Below, piece after piece: positions 60,234 through 64,000 of a stretch of 64,000 nt of DNA. The notes under the pieces are model-generated. The model saw nothing but the letters and a program-made list of their open reading frames with translations, did no database searches and had not been told where the DNA came from. This DNA comes from Qipengyuania pacifica (GTDB lineage: Bacteria > Pseudomonadota > Alphaproteobacteria > Sphingomonadales > Sphingomonadaceae): NCBI RefSeq assembly GCF_019857205.1, contig NZ_JAHWXO010000006.1, forward strand, positions 1-64,000, read 5' to 3'. The position numbers were made by a program, and so were the translations under genes. Numbering within the stretch: position 1 is the stretch's first letter; each line of letters begins with the position of its first letter.

Positions 60234-61065
60234 AACGCCGACCGCGGAACTGCCGCAGATACTCGTTGTCCGGCGACAGGATGATGCTGCTCTCCGACGG
60301 ATTCTCGCTGTTGGAGAACGTCGCATCGTAGCTCTGCATCGCACGGTAGAAATCGTAGAATTCCGCATCCTGACCGAAGCTTTCGGCATAGATCCGCGCG
60401 GCTTCCGCGTCGGCGTCGGCCCGGATGATCCGGGCATCGCGGTCACCCTGCGCCCGGATCGTCCGCGCTTCACGGGCACGGTCCGATTCCATGCGACGGA
60501 AGGCCGACTGCAACGGCGCTTCGGGCAGATCGGTACGCATGATCTTCACATCGACCACTTCGGCACCATACTGGCGCGCCTGACGGTCGAGATTGGCGCG
60601 GACGTTGGCCAGCGCGCTGCCGCGCTCTGCCGTCAGCATGGCCTGGAAGGTCCGGCGGCCCAGTTCCTGACGCAGGACGGAGTTCAGGATCGGCTGCAGC
60701 GCGTTGCGCACGCCGTCCGTCGATCCGGCACGTTCCACCATGCGGACCGGGTCGGTGATGCGGAAACGGGCATAGGCGTTCACCAGCAGACGTTGCTGGT
60801 CGGCGGACAGCACTTCCTCGTCGGTCATTTCCAGATCGAGCAGCCGCTTCTCGACGCGGCGAACGCTGTCGATGAACGGTACGCGGAAATAAATGCCCGC
60901 ATTGGTCGTGCCATTGGGCGTGTTGACCGTGCCGACCGGTTCACCGGTGCGGATGATGACGGCCTGTTCTTCCTCGGGCACGATGTAGGCGCTCATCATG
61001 AAGATGACGAGCAGTACGCCCAATGCGATGACCGTGTAGCGGTGGTTCTGCAAAAAGTTGCTCAT
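60232..61065 (-). CDS. hflC: protease modulator HflC
   Basis: HflC with HflK forms a membrane complex that controls FtsH. The 277-residue stomatin/prohibitin-type protein has an N-terminal membrane helix (about 9-28: TVIALGVLLVIFMMSAYIV) and a SPFH domain (GIYFRVPFIDSVRRVEKRLLDL, VNAYARFRITDP), then coiled helices rich in Arg/Ala/Asp. It begins 1 base after hflK stop. Confidence 0.94.
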   Translation of the reverse strand: MSNFLQNHRYTVIALGVLLVIFMMSAYIVPEEEQAVIIRTGEPVGTVNTPNGTTNAGIYFRVPFIDSVRRVEKRLLDLEMTDEEVLSADQQRLLVNAYARFRITDPVRMVERAGSTDGVRNALQPILNSVLRQELGRRTFQAMLTAERGSALANVRANLDRQARQYGAEVVDVKIMRTDLPEAPLQSAFRRMESDRAREARTIRAQGDRDARIIRADADAEAARIYAESFGQDAEFYDFYRAMQSYDATFSNSENPSESSIILSPDNEYLRQFRGRR

Positions 61066-61066
61066 G

Positions 61067-62245
61067 TCACTGGCCCTCCGGTGCTGTCACAACGGTGGCA
61101 GGTGAACTCTGCTGGGCGCGTCGCCGGATTTCGGGAAGCGGCAGATAGGGCGTCACATTGCCGGTCTCGACGATGGTCTTGTCGGTCTGGCTCAGCACAC
61201 GCTCCATGGTTTCGTAATAAAGACGTTGGCGGGTGACCTGCGGGGCAAGGCGATACTGCTGGTACACCTTGTCGAAGGCTTCCGCCTCACCTTGCGCCTG
61301 TGCCAGAACCTGCTGCGCGTAACCGCGCGCCTGGTTGCGGGCGGCATCGGCATTCTGTTCGGCGACCTGTACGTCGCGGAAGGCATCGACGACCTGCGCG
61401 GGCGGGTCGGCCTTTTCGATTTCGACGCCGAGCACGTTGACGCCGGCCCGGTAGCCGTCGAGCGTGCGCTGCATGCGCTCGCGCACATCCAGCTCGATCG
61501 CGGCGCGACCCTGGCCAGAGAAGGTTTCGTCCAGCTCGGTTTCGGCAACTGCGGCGCGCATGGCGGCTTCTGCCGCTTCGTTGACCGTGTCGACGGGATC
61601 GACAACGCGGAACTTGAAGTCCGACAGGTCCTTGATGTTCCAGCGCACGATATAGCTCAGGTCGACCAGGTTCTGGTCGCCGGTCAGGATCAGCTTGGCC
61701 TGATTGTCGTTGCCGGGGATGCGGACGGAACGCACACCTTCGACATCTTCGACTTCGACCGTTTCGATCGGGAAGGGGGCCGAGAAATTGAGACCCGGCT
61801 GCATGGCGCGGGTATAATTACCGAGCGTCTTGACCACTGCCTGCTGTTGCGGGCCGACCAGATGCACGCTGGTCGCCAATACACCGATGCCGATGATCGC
61901 GATCACGGCGATCGGGAACCAGCTCTTGCCGCCGGGCCGCTGCGGGAAGCGCATGTTCGGCCCGCCGGTGCCACCGCCACCGCCGCCGCGGCGCCGTGGG
62001 CCCTCGGGACCGCGGCTCTTGAAGATATCCTCGATATTGGGGCCGCGGCGACCATCGCCGCTGCCACCGCCACTACCGGGTGGCAGCCATGGATTGCGCG
62101 GACCCTTCGGCTTGTCGCCGCCTTCAGAACCCGTCGGCTTGCCGCCGTCGCTGTCGCCGTCATCCCCGGAGCCTCCGCCCCAAGGGCTTTTCTTGCCCGC
62201 CATTGCCAGGGAAACCCTGTGTCCGAACCCGTCAAAAATTCTCAT
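61067..62245 (-). CDS. hflK: FtsH protease activity modulator HflK
   Basis: The 392-residue SPFH protein has a Gly/Pro-rich N-terminal region, a membrane helix (about 110-130: AVIAIIGIGVLATSVHLV), the SPFH domain (GLNFSAPFPIETVEVEDVEG, DLSYIVRWNIKD) and a coiled C-terminus. The ATG at 62245 is preceded by AAGGG at 5 bases; an in-frame ATG at 62203 is close to the usual start and may be used. hflC follows with a 1-base gap. Confidence 0.92.
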   Translation of the reverse strand: MRIFDGFGHRVSLAMAGKKSPWGGGSGDDGDSDGGKPTGSEGGDKPKGPRNPWLPPGSGGGSGDGRRGPNIEDIFKSRGPEGPRRRGGGGGGTGGPNMRFPQRPGGKSWFPIAVIAIIGIGVLATSVHLVGPQQQAVVKTLGNYTRAMQPGLNFSAPFPIETVEVEDVEGVRSVRIPGNDNQAKLILTGDQNLVDLSYIVRWNIKDLSDFKFRVVDPVDTVNEAAEAAMRAAVAETELDETFSGQGRAAIELDVRERMQRTLDGYRAGVNVLGVEIEKADPPAQVVDAFRDVQVAEQNADAARNQARGYAQQVLAQAQGEAEAFDKVYQQYRLAPQVTRQRLYYETMERVLSQTDKTIVETGNVTPYLPLPEIRRRAQQSSPATVVTAPEGQ

Positions 62246-62321
62246 GCGAACCCTTATAGGTGTGGTTCGGCGGAAAAACAGGGGTTGCCGCGCGCTTTTC
62301 GATGCTACAGCAGCCTCGCCC

Positions 62322-63284
62322 ATGAGTTCGACCGACCCGAAATCGCTACTTGCCGCCGGCCTTGCCGAACACGTCACCACGCTTTCCGTCAAGGACGGCA
62401 GGGCTATTGCCGTCGTCGACGCTGCCGGACTGAACGAGCATCAACGCGACGAAATCAAACGTTTGATTGACATCCGTTTGCTGGAGTATGACGACATTTC
62501 CGACGTCCGCATCGTCATGACTGCGGAGCGCAAGCAGCGCCGCCTGATCGCCATCGGCAGCGGCAAGGGCGGCGTCGGCAAGTCGACCCTGACCGCCAAT
62601 CTCGCCATCGCGCTGAAGAAAACGGGCCGGGCTGTCGGGCTCGTCGATGCCGATATCTACGGCCCGTCGCAGCCGGTGATCTTTGGGAATCAGGGCGAAA
62701 AACCCATCGCGCGCGACAAGAAGCTCGTCCCGATCGAAAGTTCCTTCGGCGTTCCGATGCTGTCCATGGGCCATCTCGTGGAGCCGGGCCGCGCGCTTGC
62801 ATGGCGCGGGCCGATGGCAGGCAATGCGCTCTCGCAGTTGATCGATGCCCATTGGGGCGATGTCGATACGCTGCTGGTCGATCTGCCCCCCGGCACCGGC
62901 GACGTCCAGCTCACCATGCTCCAGCGCTACAAGCCCATGGGCGCCGTCCTCGTCTCGACGCCGCAGGACCTCGCCCTGATCGACGCGGCGCGGGCAGGCC
63001 AGTTGTTCGATCAGGCCGGCGTTCCGGTCATCGGGCTGGTGGAAAACATGGCCGGCTACGCCTGCCCGCACTGCGGCGAGGTTTCTGACCCTTTCGGTAA
63101 AGGCGGAGTGGAAACGGCGGCGGAACGGCTGGAACTGCCTTTTCTCGGGCGCATCCCACTCGACCTCGCCATTCGGCAGGGAAGCGATCGCGGTACACCG
63201 CCGGCCGCAGGCGATGATGCGCTCGCGAAGCCCTTTCACGATATCGCCGCCAAGGTCGACGAATGGATTGGCGCGAAAAGTTAA
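62322..63284 (+). CDS. mrp: Mrp/NBP35-family Fe-S carrier ATPase
   Basis: The 320-residue protein has an N-terminal DUF59-like segment, the deviant Walker A GSGKGGVGKSTLTAN (about 83-97), LVDADIYGPSQP, DTLLVDLPPGTGD and the CxxC CPHCGEVSD (about 253-260) that bridges the cluster in the dimer. It carries 4Fe-4S clusters to apoproteins. A molybdenum-enzyme gene overlaps the end by 22 bases. Confidence 0.92.
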   Translation: MSSTDPKSLLAAGLAEHVTTLSVKDGRAIAVVDAAGLNEHQRDEIKRLIDIRLLEYDDISDVRIVMTAERKQRRLIAIGSGKGGVGKSTLTANLAIALKKTGRAVGLVDADIYGPSQPVIFGNQGEKPIARDKKLVPIESSFGVPMLSMGHLVEPGRALAWRGPMAGNALSQLIDAHWGDVDTLLVDLPPGTGDVQLTMLQRYKPMGAVLVSTPQDLALIDAARAGQLFDQAGVPVIGLVENMAGYACPHCGEVSDPFGKGGVETAAERLELPFLGRIPLDLAIRQGSDRGTPPAAGDDALAKPFHDIAAKVDEWIGAKS

Positions 63285-64000
63285 GTCAGCTCCCCGTGAC
63301 CCGGCGCGGCCTTATTGCAGGCGCAGCGGCGGGTGGCGGGCTTGCTGTCGCGTGGTGGCTATGGCCGCGTCACTATTCGAGCCCCCTAACGCCCGGACCG
63401 GACGAGCGCGAATTCGGCGGCTGGATCACCATCGGCCGCGATGGCGTGGTGACGGTAGCCGTTCCCCAATTGGAGATGGGGCAGGGGGTCACAACCCTGC
63501 TTGCGCAGGTCGTGGCCGTCGAGCTTGGCGCGGACTGGCGACAGATTGCCGTCGAGCCCGCGCCGCCTTCCGGCCTTTATGCGAATGTTCCTCTCGCTGC
63601 GAAATGGGCGCCGCTCTGGTCTAATCTGCCTAGTCTTGCCGATGATCCTGGCAGTCGGCTGGCGGAGAACTTCGCTCGCAGCAACGCCTTCATCGCCACG
63701 GCAGATGGCACTAGTTTGGCAGGATACGAGCCACCCCTGCGCGAAGCTGCCGCCACCGCACGGTCCCTGCTCGCCATGGCAGCGGCAGCGCGATGGAATG
63801 TCGACTGGGAGGAATGCGAAGTTGTTGGCGGCCTCGTTCGCCATGGCGAACAGCAATTTGCATTCGGCGATCTGGTGGTCGATGCAGCGCAATTCGATCC
63901 GCCCGAACCGCCCCCGGTGAAGGTCGAACGCGCCGCCGAAGATCCCTCGCCTGCCGAAGCCGAACTTGCCCCGGCTTTCCCCCGCCTCGACCTTCCTGCA
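63263..64000 (+). CDS. xanthine dehydrogenase family molybdopterin subunit, Tat-exported, cut by the window
   Basis: The ATG at 63263 starts MDWREKLSQLPVTRRGLIAG, then a hydrophobic stretch AGGGLAVAWWLW, a twin-arginine signal (RR about 14-15). The mature start matches the IorB/aldehyde-oxidase-like beta-subunit (FGGWITIGRDGVVTVAVPQL, then EMGQGVTTLLAQVVAVELG). 246 codons are visible and the frame is still open at 64000. Such two- or one-subunit enzymes oxidise N-heterocycles or aldehydes. It overlaps mrp by 22 bases. Confidence 0.88.
   Translation, partial: MDWREKLSQLPVTRRGLIAGAAAGGGLAVAWWLWPRHYSSPLTPGPDEREFGGWITIGRDGVVTVAVPQLEMGQGVTTLLAQVVAVELGADWRQIAVEPAPPSGLYANVPLAAKWAPLWSNLPSLADDPGSRLAENFARSNAFIATADGTSLAGYEPPLREAAATARSLLAMAAAARWNVDWEECEVVGGLVRHGEQQFAFGDLVVDAAQFDPPEPPPVKVERAAEDPSPAEAELAPAFPRLDLPA

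Noticed and set aside
1-64000. tRNA, rRNA, CRISPR, insertion sequences, prophage or restriction-modification genes
   Set aside because: None was recognised on either strand. No transposase, integrase or Cas motifs were seen.

Overview
The window is a stretch of ordinary high-GC alphaproteobacterial chromosome, most likely from Sphingomonadales, family Erythrobacteraceae (Erythrobacter/Qipengyuania/Altererythrobacter type). This is inferred from the dnaA-rpsT arrangement, the rpmH-rnpA-yidD-yidC-engB order, a CC_3452-family protein, an SspB-gmk neighbourhood, several lineage-typical small proteins (DUF3008, DUF2945, SWIB, PEBP) and the blend of GTG/TTG starts with tight TGATG/ATGA overlaps. 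I see no rRNA, tRNA, CRISPR array, insertion sequence or prophage. Nearly all open frames longer than 600 bases that are not listed here are antisense or out-of-frame shadows of real genes.

Region by region. 1-14.7 kb: small envelope, lipoprotein and stress-type genes (UPF0178, two-TM channel, PRC-barrel and YbaY-like lipoproteins, ribosome-hibernation factor, fasciclin lipoprotein, a membrane-tethered LuxR operon, S41 protease, PEBP, SWIB, M19 dipeptidase, DUF1810/3008/2945 mini-operon), two of them with sequences resembling EcfG (general stress) promoters. 14.7-24.8 kb: dapD and then a catabolic cluster (APH-type kinase, zinc alcohol dehydrogenase, three acyl-CoA dehydrogenases, two SDRs, a GPH-type transporter) that looks built for breakdown of hydroxylated or branched acyl-CoA substrates. 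24.9-31.7 kb: a lipoprotein, gmk, sspB, and the his operon (hisB-H-A-F-E) interrupted by a 53-aa PEP-CTERM-like microprotein, ending in a HIT protein and rpmJ.

31.8-41 kb: HAD hydrolase, a divergent CC_3452/HxlR pair with clear operator-like dyads, a TonB-like protein, yifB (comM-type) without a canonical start at the conserved position, and the ribosome/membrane-insertion block rpmH-rnpA-yidD-yidC-engB. 41-42.8 kb: the only gene-poor stretch, about 1.2 kb with no convincing gene, an ATTCCC...GGGAAT palindrome, and a lipoprotein gene broken by an in-frame TAA. 42.8-53.3 kb: MscS channel, GST, S1/P1 nuclease, cupin, dapE, a dicarboxylate-type symporter, nth, dapB, a class III sirtuin, a MoeB/ThiF-like enzyme and DUF983. 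53.4-64 kb: dnaA, rpsT, msrB, a bifunctional penicillin-binding protein, the envelope quality-control set degP-hflC-hflK, mrp and the start of a Tat-exported molybdenum hydroxylase.

Three of the succinylase-branch diaminopimelate genes (dapD, dapE, dapB) are present but scattered. No obvious novel defence or mobile system is present. The observations most worth following are the 21-bp repeat array that runs through a stop codon (3.1 kb), the split ACAD11-like kinase/dehydrogenase module (15.6-19.1 kb), the PEP-CTERM-like microprotein inside the his operon (30.5 kb), the HxlR operator dyads (32.8 kb), the broken lipoprotein and gene-poor islet (41-42.6 kb) and the paired CCTGTCGACAGG palindromes after dnaA (53.3 kb).
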